Shown here: positions 1 through 8,335 of the stretch, piece by piece
Position numbering within the stretch: position 1 is the first letter of the stretch
Layout of the letters: each line of letters opens with the position of its first letter
Origin: Congeria kusceri
Taxonomy: Eukaryota; Mollusca; Bivalvia; Myida; Dreissenidae
DNA length: 64,000 nucleotides
Direction: 5' to 3'
Assembly: GCA_027627225.1 (NCBI GenBank)
Contig: CM051038.1
Coordinates: forward strand, 47,144,843-47,208,842
Made by a program: the position numbers and the translations under genes
Notes under the pieces: generated by a model
What the model saw: the letters and a program-made list of their open reading frames with translations, nothing else
Databases searched by the model: none
Told to the model about the DNA's origin: nothing

Positions 1-192
1 CATTGTGTACGTTGTTGATGTGGTGTTGTCTAATTGAACACATAAATAGAAGTCTAACCAAATTTGCTTGCATTGTGTGATTAACATTTTGACGTCAGAT
101 TTGGTGCAGGTGGTCTTGTTCAAAAGTTGATTTATAAACAATCTAATATAACAACTTTGACATTCTCTCAGATTACGTTTCTGTAATGTTAT

Positions 193-336
193 ATGTCACA
201 GGGTGAGAAAATTGTGCGGCCAGTCCGGGACTCGAACCCGGGACCCGTCGCTATCAGGGCGAGTGCTCTCCCGACTGAGCTAACCGGGCCGCCGCACAAC
301 TTCTACCCTTTAAGTGACCAAGTTCATGCCGTGACA
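193..336 (-). mobile_element. LTR-like 144-bp segment containing a tRNA-like sequence
   Basis: Read on the minus strand this stretch starts TGTCAC and ends GTGACA, the typical inverted ends of a retrotransposon LTR. Just upstream on the same strand is a purine-rich run (gagcgaggg) and a short open frame containing EFEDKF-IFERG, which resembles the C-terminal tail of some Gypsy polyproteins. No primer-binding site follows at 192 and below, so it would be a 3' LTR. It differs in sequence from the 230-bp LTRs at 4504 and 7438 apart from the first ten bases on the plus strand (TGTCACAGGG). The LTR call is inference from the termini. The alternative is a short fold-back element carrying a tRNA-derived core. 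Confidence 0.45.
218..289 (-). tRNA. tRNA-like sequence (probable tRNA-Lys-related pseudogene)
   Basis: A 72-nt sequence on the minus strand folds as a cloverleaf: acceptor arm with one C-C mismatch, D arm with A box TAGCTCAGTCGG, a 4-5 bp anticodon stem, and a perfect 5-bp T arm with GGTTCGAGTCC. The body resembles eukaryotic tRNA-Lys (GCCCGG...TAGCTCAGTCGG). However, the anticodon loop reads CCTGATA, so position 33 is C instead of the near-invariant U, and the implied TGA anticodon would need a long variable arm that is absent. It sits inside inverted repeats (212-220 and 291-299). A working tRNA is therefore unlikely; a tRNA-derived repeat or pseudogene is the better reading. Confidence 0.5.
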
Positions 337-440
337 TACACCCTCGCTCAAATATGAATTTGTCCTCGAATTCAGGGATTCGTGGTGTCATATAATTACC
401 ACGGGCCCTCGGAGAGTTAACCCGGGTAACGTCACGGTCC
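337..440 (-). pseudogene. possible 3' tail of a second Gypsy pol, truncated
   Basis: A minus-strand open frame runs through this interval into the LTR-like segment and includes the acidic/aromatic stretch EFEDKFIFERG followed by a purine-rich tract. This layout (short charged C-terminus, polypurine tract, LTR) is usual at the 3' end of Gypsy elements. The C-terminus does not match the tail of the neighbouring plus-strand pol, so it would come from a different element. The evidence is limited to about 30 residues, and it abuts the plus-strand pol head to head near position 441. Confidence 0.3.
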
Positions 441-3400
441 CACGTTGGAACAAATGTCATTACATATTTTAAAGATCATTTTGCAGGGTTAAGTACTGCT
501 AGTTCTGCATGGGAATTAGCTTTCAGTGCCATCAGCAAGACACATTCTGTTTCAGTAAAGGCACTGGTTGATCATCCAGTGACTCTTCAGCCATTCGAGT
601 CCCGTACCCTCACTGGTATAGTAAGATCACCTCATGGAATGACACATGGTGTAACAGAATGCACTGGTGTTTCTAAGCAGCTGACAGTTTGTCCAAGGCT
701 CGTAGAAATTAATCCAAACCGTACCTTTTCAAAGATACCGGTGCGGATATGCAATATGTCAGCTCAACCGTTGCGTGTTAAACCTAAGTCTCAGCTTTGT
801 CTTCTACACGAGGTTAATGTTGTCCGTAATGTTGATCCTTTCGAGGGTTCCGGTGATCCGGATAGACTTGTTAAAGGTAAGACCCTCGAAGAATTGGGTG
901 TTCATGTCCCTGATAATTCCATTCTTGACGGGCATAGAGAGGAAGCGGTACGTTTTCTAGAGCGTTGGAAATGTTTGTTCTCTTCTGGGTTATCAGATTT
1001 AGGCTGCACCAACCTTGTTGAACATGAAATCAAGCTCACTGACCATACTCCATTTAAAGAACCTTATCGACGCATTCCTCCTGGCATGTTCGAAGAAGTT
1101 CGCGAACATCTTCGAGACATGTTGGAAGCTGGGGCCATCAGAGAATCCAAAAGCCCTTTCTCTAGTAACATCGTGTTAGTACGGAAGAAGGACCATTCTC
1201 TTCGATTCTGTATTGATTTCAGGAAATTGAATCGTCGTACGGTCCCTGATGCATATTCCCTTCCCCGCATTGAAGAGAGTATTGATTGCTTGTCTGGATC
1301 TCAAATTTTCAGCAAACTTGATCTCCGCTCTGGGTATTGGCAGGTCGCCATGAAGGAGGAAGATAAACCAAAGACTGCATTCTCTGTCGGTCCACTTGGC
1401 TTCTACGAGTGCAATAGGATGGCTTTTGGACTGACCAATGCACCTGCAACGTTCCAACGCTTAATGGAGCGATGTATGGGTGAGCTTCATTTGCAGCAAT
1501 GTCTTATATATCTAGACGATGTGATCGTGTATTCCAAGACCATGGCCGAACATTTTGAACGATTGGAAGCTGTGTTTTCCCGTTTGTCTGAGGCTCGATT
1601 GAAGCTAAAAGGGTCAAAATGTGAATTCTTTCTCCCTAAGATCTCTTACCTCGGCCATGTTGTAAGTGCCAATGGTGTCGAAACAGATCCTGCAAAGATA
1701 GATGCTCTAAAAAATTGGCCAATTCCCAATTCCATTAAAGATCTTCGCAGTTTTCTAGGATTTGCTGGGTATTATAGGCGATTTGTACCAGGTTTTTCGC
1801 AGCTTGTAAAACCTTTAAACGATTTGCTTGTAGGCCATCCAACAAACAAAAAGGGGAGGCGAAAGAGAGAAGCTGCGGTTTGGTGTTGGGAATCAATGCA
1901 TCAGAATGCCTTCGAAAATGTAATTGCAAAGTTGACGTCACCACCTGTCCTTGCATATGCTGATTTTTCTCGACCTTTCATTCTTAACGTCGATGCAAGT
2001 GGTACCGGTTTGGGTGCAGTGCTCTATCAGTTACAGGATGATGGCAATGAACGCGTCATTGCGTACGCGAGTCGAGGTCTGAGGCCTGCAGAACGAAACT
2101 ATCCTGCTCACAAGCTGGAATTTCTAGCGTTGAAGTGGGCTGTCGTGGATAAGTTTAATGATTACCTTTATGGTAATTCTTTTCAGGTAAGGACGGATAA
2201 TAATCCACTTACTTATGTCCTGACGACGGCCAAGTTAGATGCAACTTCACATAGATGGTTAGCTGCTCTATCAGCCTACTCGTTCAGTATCCAGTACCGA
2301 TCCGGTAAAACTAATGTTGATGCCGACTTTCTGAGTCGATTGCCGGCCAATCAAACTGTTGTCTTTACAGATGCAGTTAAGGCTATTTTTCAGGCGTCCA
2401 TGGTTTCAAGTCAAGAATGCCCTGCTATTGAGTGTGTCAGTATGTCGCAGCAAGTGGTCGATGTGGCAGCTCGGCTTCAGGGCGATGACCAGTTGTGTAA
2501 CGTGAATTGGTGTGTAGAGCAAGACACAGATCCAGTAGTTTCTCGTGTGAAACAGTTGATTTTGTCAGGTCGCAAGCCAACTAGGAGGTTGTGTAGCCTA
2601 GAACCAGAGTCAGTTCGTCGTTTTTTAAGAGAATGGCGACTTTTGTTTATACGAAATAATGTCTTGTACAGGCACGGGTCAGTTTCGGGGCATCAGGTAG
2701 ACCAACTTGTGTTACCTGCCACTTTTCATGACATTGTCTTCACTGGTTTACACGACCATGCTGGACACCAAGGGATTGACAGAACAGCATCTTTATTAAA
2801 ATCAAGATTCTTTTGGCCTGGAGTTGATGGGTTTGTTGATGTTCGTGTAAGGAAATGTCCTCGGTGCGTTCGAAGAAAAGCACCCGCACATACAGCTGCG
2901 GAACTGACACCTATTCAATCTTGTTACCCTCTTGAATTGGTATGTATGGATTTCCTTACACTTGAAATGTCCCAAGGTGGTTATGAAAATATATTAGTAA
3001 TGACGGACCATTTTACCAGATTTGCTTCTGCTTTCCCGACGAAAAATCAGACAGCAAGAACGACTGCTAAAGTCTTATTTGAGCATTTTGTTTGTCACTA
3101 CGGTTTTCCTAGCCGATTACATAGCGACCAAGGAAAAAATTTCGATGGTCATGTAATACAAGAGTTGTGCAAACTCGCCAATATAGAAAAGAGTAGGACA
3201 ACGCCATACCACCCTCAAGGCAATGGTATGCCAGAACGGTTTAATCAAACCCTTTTAAATATGCTTGGTACGTTAGAAGATGCTCAAAAGTCCAACTGGC
3301 GAGCTCATGTCCCAGCAGTCGTCCATGCATATAACTCGACTCGCCATGAAAGCACTGGCCTGACACCTCACTTTCTCATGTTCGGTCGTCATCCCCGCCT

Positions 3401-3977
3401 AGCAATTGATGCATTTTTAGGGATAGAGCCTGACGCCAATTCAAGAACACGAGATCGCAAGGAGTATGTGTACGGTCTACGGAAACGTTTGCAGTATGCT
3501 TATAAGGTGGCGAATAAGGAAGCAACTCGTCAGGCAAAGCGACATAAGCGGCGATATGACTTACGGGTTAGACATGTTCGCCTGGAAGAGGGTGATAAGG
3601 TACTGGTTCGTACTGTTGGCGTTAAAGGAAAGTGCAAGTTGGGAGACAGATGGGACAAGGAGATTCATGTCGTTGAAAGTCGACCTGACAAGAATACACC
3701 AGTTTTTCAGGTGAAACGCGAGGATGGAAAAGGACGGTCCCGATTACTCCATAGAAATCTCTTGTTGCCATTTTCAGGGCTTCCTGTGGACGAGCCCAAA
3801 TGTGACCAGGTGTCAGAAGAAAAACCGAAAGTCCAAAGACCTGTTGAACAAGTGTCTGTACACTTTGATCGTTCTGCACAGAGCACTTTCCGTCCCGAAT
3901 CACAAACATTTGTTCCACGTCGAACAATCAGATCCAGGAAACCGCCGTCCTGGTTGTCCAATGATTGGGTAACCTAG
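441..3977 (+). CDS. pol: Ty3/Gypsy retrotransposon pol: reverse transcriptase, RNase H, integrase
   Basis: The frame is open without a stop for about 1,178 codons; the 5' end is broken at about 441, so there is no native start codon (a GTG at 579 is not a plausible initiator). Numbering from codon 579: the N-terminal part is the spacer between protease and RT; RT spans about 150-345 with the catalytic YLDD at 311-314; RNase H begins near 465 (first catalytic D at 472 in VDAS); the integrase zinc finger is H725-x4-H730...C760-x2-C763; the integrase core is D791, D850, E886, an exact DD35E. A GPY/F-like module (about 1030-1075, ending LHRNLLLPF) and an Arg/Pro tail close the protein. RT-RNaseH-IN order assigns it to Ty3/Gypsy. 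It makes cDNA from element RNA and integrates it. The intact frame argues for recent mobility, although the gag-pro half now lies downstream of it. Confidence 0.96.
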   Translation, partial: HVGTNVITYFKDHFAGLSTASSAWELAFSAISKTHSVSVKALVDHPVTLQPFESRTLTGIVRSPHGMTHGVTECTGVSKQLTVCPRLVEINPNRTFSKIPVRICNMSAQPLRVKPKSQLCLLHEVNVVRNVDPFEGSGDPDRLVKGKTLEELGVHVPDNSILDGHREEAVRFLERWKCLFSSGLSDLGCTNLVEHEIKLTDHTPFKEPYRRIPPGMFEEVREHLRDMLEAGAIRESKSPFSSNIVLVRKKDHSLRFCIDFRKLNRRTVPDAYSLPRIEESIDCLSGSQIFSKLDLRSGYWQVAMKEEDKPKTAFSVGPLGFYECNRMAFGLTNAPATFQRLMERCMGELHLQQCLIYLDDVIVYSKTMAEHFERLEAVFSRLSEARLKLKGSKCEFFLPKISYLGHVVSANGVETDPAKIDALKNWPIPNSIKDLRSFLGFAGYYRRFVPGFSQLVKPLNDLLVGHPTNKKGRRKREAAVWCWESMHQNAFENVIAKLTSPPVLAYADFSRPFILNVDASGTGLGAVLYQLQDDGNERVIAYASRGLRPAERNYPAHKLEFLALKWAVVDKFNDYLYGNSFQVRTDNNPLTYVLTTAKLDATSHRWLAALSAYSFSIQYRSGKTNVDADFLSRLPANQTVVFTDAVKAIFQASMVSSQECPAIECVSMSQQVVDVAARLQGDDQLCNVNWCVEQDTDPVVSRVKQLILSGRKPTRRLCSLEPESVRRFLREWRLLFIRNNVLYRHGSVSGHQVDQLVLPATFHDIVFTGLHDHAGHQGIDRTASLLKSRFFWPGVDGFVDVRVRKCPRCVRRKAPAHTAAELTPIQSCYPLELVCMDFLTLEMSQGGYENILVMTDHFTRFASAFPTKNQTARTTAKVLFEHFVCHYGFPSRLHSDQGKNFDGHVIQELCKLANIEKSRTTPYHPQGNGMPERFNQTLLNMLGTLEDAQKSNWRAHVPAVVHAYNSTRHESTGLTPHFLMFGRHPRLAIDAFLGIEPDANSRTRDRKEYVYGLRKRLQYAYKVANKEATRQAKRHKRRYDLRVRHVRLEEGDKVLVRTVGVKGKCKLGDRWDKEIHVVESRPDKNTPVFQVKREDGKGRSRLLHRNLLLPFSGLPVDEPKCDQVSEEKPKVQRPVEQVSVHFDRSAQSTFRPESQTFVPRRTIRSRKPPSWLSNDWVT

Positions 3978-4503
3978 GTTATCTATTAGATTTCCCTTTA
4001 TTGAAAAATATCACCGCCCAGTGTAAATAGATTTTCTTTTATTACTTGAGTTAACATTTATTTGCCAATAGACTCATTGCTTCAAAATATATGAGACTGT
4101 ATCATCTGTTTTGTGAGATTTGGTAGTTATTATTCTAAAAGGCATAAACTACCAGTGTCATTTTTTTGCAATTTATGCAGTTGTTCTTGCTTATTTTGCA
4201 AGATATCTAGAATTGTTGTTAATGAATTGTGCATAAAGCGCATTCTCGGTACAGTATTCTATCTTTCAAAGAGACGTCTTTGAAAGTTAGTAAGAAATAG
4301 TTATAACTGTAGTTAGAATTCAGTTTAACATTTTGTAGAGGTAGGTACTCACGTACTAGCTTAGTTATTTGGAAGGAAGGGTCTCTTAACAGCTTATGCC
4401 TGCGTGCAGGTTTGATTCTGGAAAGTAGGTAGAGCTATTGATTTTACCCGATTGTATTGCCTATATTCGTTTGTCCCTCACCTTGATAGTTAAGACCAGT
4501 AAA
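3978..4503 (+). other. Gypsy element 3' untranslated region
   Basis: 526 non-coding bases between the pol stop codon and the first base of the plus-strand LTR. It is AT-rich with no open frame of note. It carries a perfect 10-bp inverted repeat with a 4-base loop (CTTTCAAAGA at 4263-4272, TCTTTGAAAG at 4277-4286). The usual purine-rich second-strand primer is not obvious immediately before the LTR (ttaagaccagtaaa). Confidence 0.75.
4263..4286 (+). repeat. perfect hairpin in the retrotransposon 3' UTR
   Basis: Ten-base arms, fully complementary, separated by GACG. In RNA this would be a stable short stem-loop about 220 nt upstream of the LTR. Its role is unknown; packaging, export or 3' processing are possibilities only. 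Confidence 0.6.
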
Positions 4504-4733
4504 TGTCACAGGGACAATTTGTCTATATCTGTGTTGTATGTGTTGTGTAGCCCATTTTCATTTATTTCACTGCATCGACAATCGCCCATCACTGTACTAA
4601 CCCGTTTTCCTCGTGCACGTTTTGCCACGTATTCGCCAGTACGATAATATCTTCTGAACAGAATAGACGTAGCCGTCTTCTTGTTTTTTATATTTTCTAC
4701 TGCGCCCTATATTTACCAGAGTAACCCGTGACA
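4504..4733 (+). mobile_element. Gypsy long terminal repeat, plus orientation (230 bp)
   Basis: Starts TGTCACAGGG and ends CCCGTGACA, giving TG...CA ends within a short inverted repeat. The same 230 bases occur in reverse complement at 7438-7667. I compared the two by eye across their length and saw no difference, which implies a very recent origin. It is followed directly by a primer-binding site, so it acts as the 5' LTR of gag-pro, while it lies 3' of pol and so also serves as the 3' LTR of that half. Confidence 0.96.
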
Positions 4734-4735
4734 TT

Positions 4736-4753
4736 TGGCGCCCAACGTGGGGC
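4736..4753 (+). promoter_or_regulatory. primer-binding site of the Gypsy element
   Basis: Three bases after the LTR comes TGGCGCCCAACGTGGGGC. A TGGCGCC start fits complementarity to the 3' end of a host tRNA (ending ...GGCGCCA), as usual for reverse-transcription priming; I cannot assign the tRNA from sequence alone. Fifteen bases of the same LTR/PBS joint recur, inverted, at 7423-7437. Confidence 0.9.
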
Positions 4754-5734
4754 TCTGGGATTGCAAACTCATCCAATCGTTGGTACAGACGTTTGCTGTT
4801 TTCTTGGGGCGAATCAAACTCCTGCAGTACGGTGCAAATTCGTATGCTTCACATGGTACGTCGTCCATGCCAGACAAATACGTCAGTGGCGGAACTGCGC
4901 AATCTGGTACGAAATTGGGTACGAAGTGAGGTACGAGGGTAACCGGATGCTGGGGTCGTAAACATCGCTTACGGTAGAGGTCATATTGACATACATATAT
5001 ATATAACAACCCGTGAGCTTATATTGTGATTTATTTCTATTATAAAGTACCAGTGCGCTGTGTGCATTAATTGTGTCACTGAGCGGCTGAATTCACCTCC
5101 AACTGACATTGGGTACGTCAACCGGAATTACAGACAACGACAGTGACGGCTATTGGAACATTTATCTTGGACAATATAAAATTGAAAATAACTTTCATTA
5201 TTTGCATGTGTATTCATAAAATATATTTTCATTGTTGATTTTATGTCAATAATTATCATCATTCATTTTAACTATGTCCCATTATTTTGAACATTTTCAT
5301 TTAGTTAACATTACTAAATTTTAGGTTCAATAACGGAAGACTGGACATCATTAGCACTTTACGTTCCACTGTGCTTCAGCAGGGTGATGGTTTGCATGTT
5401 TACCCGGTGAACTGGTAAGACCTAACATTCTCCTTTCTAACACCTGTCCATGTCCCGTGCTTGTTGGTTTCTGTATGACTGAAAATATTGTTGAATGTGT
5501 GTCTGGTAAATAGTTCGTGTGGCATACCGATTGCACATTGAAGTAGGTAGCATCGTTGGGGTTGTTTGCTTCGTTGTGGCATTTTTTTTTGCTTTTAGTT
5601 GTATATAGGGTCATTTAACGTTATGTAATACGAAAAGAGTTTTATGCATTGATTCATAACGTTACTTGCTTTTGTTCAATACTGATTGTTTTTTTTATTT
5701 TTCTAGATCATTTCATTGTTAATTTTTCACGATT
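4754..5734 (+). other. Gypsy element 5' leader
   Basis: About 980 bases between the primer-binding site and the gag start, with no long open frame. A pyrimidine run ending in TTTTTCTAG (about 5690-5705) resembles a splice acceptor shortly before the gag ATG, so the leader could be spliced. That is inference. Confidence 0.7.
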
Positions 5735-7087
5735 ATGGCTGCTAAGTACCAGTCTGACACAACAGGTAGTATTGATTATAGTCAGGAAGACTTAAATTAT
5801 TTTATTGAGCAATTAGAAAGAACCGGCCGTTATACGGTACGTGTCCCTCAAAGCTCCCCAACATCGAATGTACAAAAAGGGTATACGACATTACCATACA
5901 GGGAATTTGAAACACCGACGCCAGTTAGAGTGGCTCGGGAAAGCAATCCTTCCTTGACAGAGAGGCCAGATGTGCCTAGGCGTTATAGTTCCGTGAAGTT
6001 TGATTTTCAGCGGGGTGCTTACTCTACACCGAAGACCGATGTCGCTTGCACATTTGTTTCAGCTCCCAGAATATCCGTTCCTGAAAGAGGGCCGGTTAGT
6101 GAACAGGAAATGAGAACATTGTTGCGTAATGAATGCTCTTTGTCGTCTGGATTTGCAGGGCTATTGGAACCTCCACCTGTCCCTCCTCTTCCACATGAGT
6201 ATTCATTTACAGATGATCCTGTATTGCCAAGACCAGAACATTGGTCTTATTCGTCCAAAGTTCCAAGACTCCCGCAATTTTCAGGTGAAGGTCGTGCTGA
6301 CGATGTGGACTTTGAAGTATGGAAATTTGATGTTTCTTGTTTGATACGAGAGGGTGTATATCGGCCAAATTTAATTCTAGAAGCCATTCGCAGATCACTT
6401 ACTGGTCGTGCTAGGATTGCATTAGTAAATATGGGAGCAGTTTCCAATGTCCCTGATGTGTTGAGGGAATTAGAAGCTATTTTTGGTAATGTGGCTACTA
6501 CTGAGAGGGCTAAGGAACAATTTTATTGTGCACACCAGCTGGAAACTGAATCAGTTGCTGACTTTAGCATACGACTTGAACAGCTTTTATTAAGAACCAA
6601 ATTAACTCTCAATAAGGAATCACGTGATGAAGTTCTTTGCGGGAGACTGTGGTCCGGTCTTCGTGATACTAGCTTACGAAACAACTCAAGGTACAAATTT
6701 GAGAACATTAAGGATTTCAGTTTGTTCAGGCGGGAACTGCGTCAGATTGAGCATGAGCTAGCCGTTGGTAACTCTTTAGCTTCTCCGAGACAAGAGATGT
6801 TAATTAACCCCTCCCAACAATTTTCAATTTCAGATAACACTTTGTTTAAGGAGTTGCAGCGGTTGACTGATCAGTTGAAGTCTTTGGAGATCAAAATGAG
6901 TGACATGGATAGCGACATAAAATCTTTCAAGCAGAATCGGTTGGAAACTTTTGATGAGAGGCGTGGGGGACGTAATAACCGAAGTGAGTCCAGGGGTAAG
7001 CAAACTACAGATACACATGTTAATGCTACTTCTTCAACAACCCAGTCCAAACCTTTAAACTCCCAGGCTCCTGCCCCGAAGGGCTAG
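5735..7087 (+). CDS. gag: Gypsy Gag structural polyprotein
   Basis: 450 codons with an ATG in good context (A at -3, G at +4). A variable N-terminal 160 residues is followed by a helical capsid-like section from FSGEGRADD (about residue 187) to about 330, resembling Ty3/Gypsy capsid domains. A predicted coiled-coil lies near 370-400 and an Arg/Gly-rich basic tail near 405-425. No CCHC zinc knuckle is visible; the basic tail may bind RNA instead. The product would assemble particles around element RNA. The stop codon (7085-7087) overlaps the protease frame, which is reached by a -1 frameshift at 7054-7060. It lies downstream of a shared LTR and its pol half lies upstream, so the element is permuted. 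Confidence 0.93.
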   Translation: MAAKYQSDTTGSIDYSQEDLNYFIEQLERTGRYTVRVPQSSPTSNVQKGYTTLPYREFETPTPVRVARESNPSLTERPDVPRRYSSVKFDFQRGAYSTPKTDVACTFVSAPRISVPERGPVSEQEMRTLLRNECSLSSGFAGLLEPPPVPPLPHEYSFTDDPVLPRPEHWSYSSKVPRLPQFSGEGRADDVDFEVWKFDVSCLIREGVYRPNLILEAIRRSLTGRARIALVNMGAVSNVPDVLRELEAIFGNVATTERAKEQFYCAHQLETESVADFSIRLEQLLLRTKLTLNKESRDEVLCGRLWSGLRDTSLRNNSRYKFENIKDFSLFRRELRQIEHELAVGNSLASPRQEMLINPSQQFSISDNTLFKELQRLTDQLKSLEIKMSDMDSDIKSFKQNRLETFDERRGGRNNRSESRGKQTTDTHVNATSSTTQSKPLNSQAPAPKG

Positions 7088-7430
7088 TAGGAGGTAAGCC
7101 TTTAGAAAATGGCCCGTTCAAGATTAACATCGTTGGTCAATCGAATCGATCAACAATTATGTTGAATGGCGAGGAGGTTGTCTGTCTAATTGATACAGGT
7201 GCTGATGTGACTTCTCTTGCTGAATCATACTTTCGTTCAATAAATCCAGCTCCACAGTTAAATAGTCTTTCAGATTTCGTAATAAGGGGAGCCAATGACA
7301 ATCTTGTACCATATATAGGTTATGCAGTGTTGGAATTGTCTGACGTCAGTTTATCAGTTCCTAAAGTTCAAGTGCCAATTCTCATTACAAAAGACACAAA
7401 CTTTGCAAAAGAAGTGCCCTTAACGTTGGG
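7024..7430 (+). CDS. pro: Gypsy aspartic protease (frameshift product, truncated at 3' end)
   Basis: The frame is -1 relative to gag, opens after a stop at 7021-7023 and overlaps the last 64 bases of gag. The active-site triad DTG is at 7192-7200 (LIDTGADVT), preceded by the hydrophobic strand EVVCLI. A flap and the C-terminal strands of a retropepsin follow. The family is a homodimer that cuts Gag and Pol. The natural frame should run on into pol, but it is interrupted near 7423-7430, where sequence switches to the reverse complement of the LTR/PBS joint. The missing continuation matches the start of the open pol frame at about 449. Confidence 0.92.
7054..7093 (+). promoter_or_regulatory. 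-1 ribosomal frameshift signal between gag and pro
   Basis: The heptamer TTTAAAC (7054-7060) lies exactly in the zero frame of gag as T TTA AAC, the canonical X XXY YYZ layout. A 7-base spacer is followed by a stem-loop: CTCCT (7068-7072) pairs with AGGAG (7089-7093), and inside it GCCC (7073-7076) pairs with GGGC (7081-7084) around the loop CGAA. The gag stop TAG lies in the bulge. Slippage moves ribosomes into the protease frame. Positions and pairing are seen directly; function is inferred from the known mechanism. Confidence 0.85.
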
Positions 7431-7437
7431 CGCCAAA

Positions 7438-7667
7438 TGTCACGGGTTACTCTGGTAAATATAGGGCGCAGTAGAAAATATAAAAAACAAGAAGACGGCT
7501 ACGTCTATTCTGTTCAGAAGATATTATCGTACTGGCGAATACGTGGCAAAACGTGCACGAGGAAAACGGGTTAGTACAGTGATGGGCGATTGTCGATGCA
7601 GTGAAATAAATGAAAATGGGCTACACAACACATACAACACAGATATAGACAAATTGTCCCTGTGACA
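7438..7667 (-). mobile_element. Gypsy long terminal repeat, inverted copy (230 bp)
   Basis: Reverse complement of the LTR at 4504-4733, the same length and with no mismatch seen. On the minus strand it runs into the primer-binding site and then directly into antisense protease sequence at 7423. It is flanked outside by TATA, and the left LTR-like end at 193 is also preceded by TATA. This could be a 4-bp target duplication, but the flanks are too AT-rich to be convincing. Confidence 0.95.
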
Positions 7668-8335
7668 TATATAACAATCAGGTAAACGTTTTTGATTACA
7701 TATCAAATGAAAATTGCATTTTATATACACTGAATTTAATGAAACGATCATAAAATTTGGCGTGCGGCGGTAGCGTGTAACTCAGGTAACACAAACAATA
7801 TTTTGGAGTAGTAAATAATTTATTTTTGCAACACATATACATATATATATATATGACGTCATATATATATATGTACTATTAAAGAAATGAGAGATCTAGT
7901 CAACGAATTGATTGAATAAACCTCGTATCTGAAATAGTCTGTTAAAAGATGTATAAGCCTTGCGGTTTTTGTTTTTGTCTGAACATGGTTATACATATTT
8001 GTCAGCATTCATAGCATAAGTGATATTTTAACTTGATTTGTCATCCGGTTCTTGTACCAAGTACATACTAGACATTACATTTGTATTCGTACATTTGTAT
8101 ATTCGACGCTAATGGGTGCCAGCTAAATTTTATGTTGTGGAGTCAGACGCACAGATACATGAGTCCGGAGCTATGCAATGTATTTGTTATTAATAATAAT
8201 ATTTTGACGGCATCTAAAAGAAGATCAAAAGTAAAACTTAGATAAACATAGTAAACCTAGATCGATATCTTGTCTTGCATTACGCTTCATCGTACGAGTA
8301 CTTAACAATCCGGGTTTATGTATTACGCTCTTTAG
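7668..8335. other. unassigned AT-rich stretch (likely intron 1 of copy A)
   Basis: No coding signal. It holds a strong AT palindrome around 7838-7875 and otherwise nothing I recognise. If copy A has a first exon, it must lie before this interval, so the retrotransposon complex would sit in intron 1. Confidence 0.4.
7838..7875. repeat. AT-rich palindrome centred on a full CRE (TGACGTCA)
   Basis: Runs of alternating AT (14 and 12 bases) flank TGACGTCA at 7854-7861, with matching TAC/GTA ends. The dyad is perfect for about 30 bases. It could form a cruciform or bind CREB/ATF proteins. Confidence 0.7.

Noticed and set aside
218..289. Functional tRNA gene on the minus strand
   Set aside because: C at position 33, an anticodon that does not fit the tRNA body, an acceptor mismatch and enclosure in inverted repeats argue against it; kept as tRNA-like.
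4438..4647. 69-codon frame in the LTR and its mirror at 7524-7751
   Set aside because: Both are the same LTR sequence in opposite orientation, with no domain and no coding context.
188..7671. TATA target-site duplication flanking 193-7667
   Set aside because: Four bases of TATA in AT-rich flanks match too easily, and the two termini belong to different LTR types.
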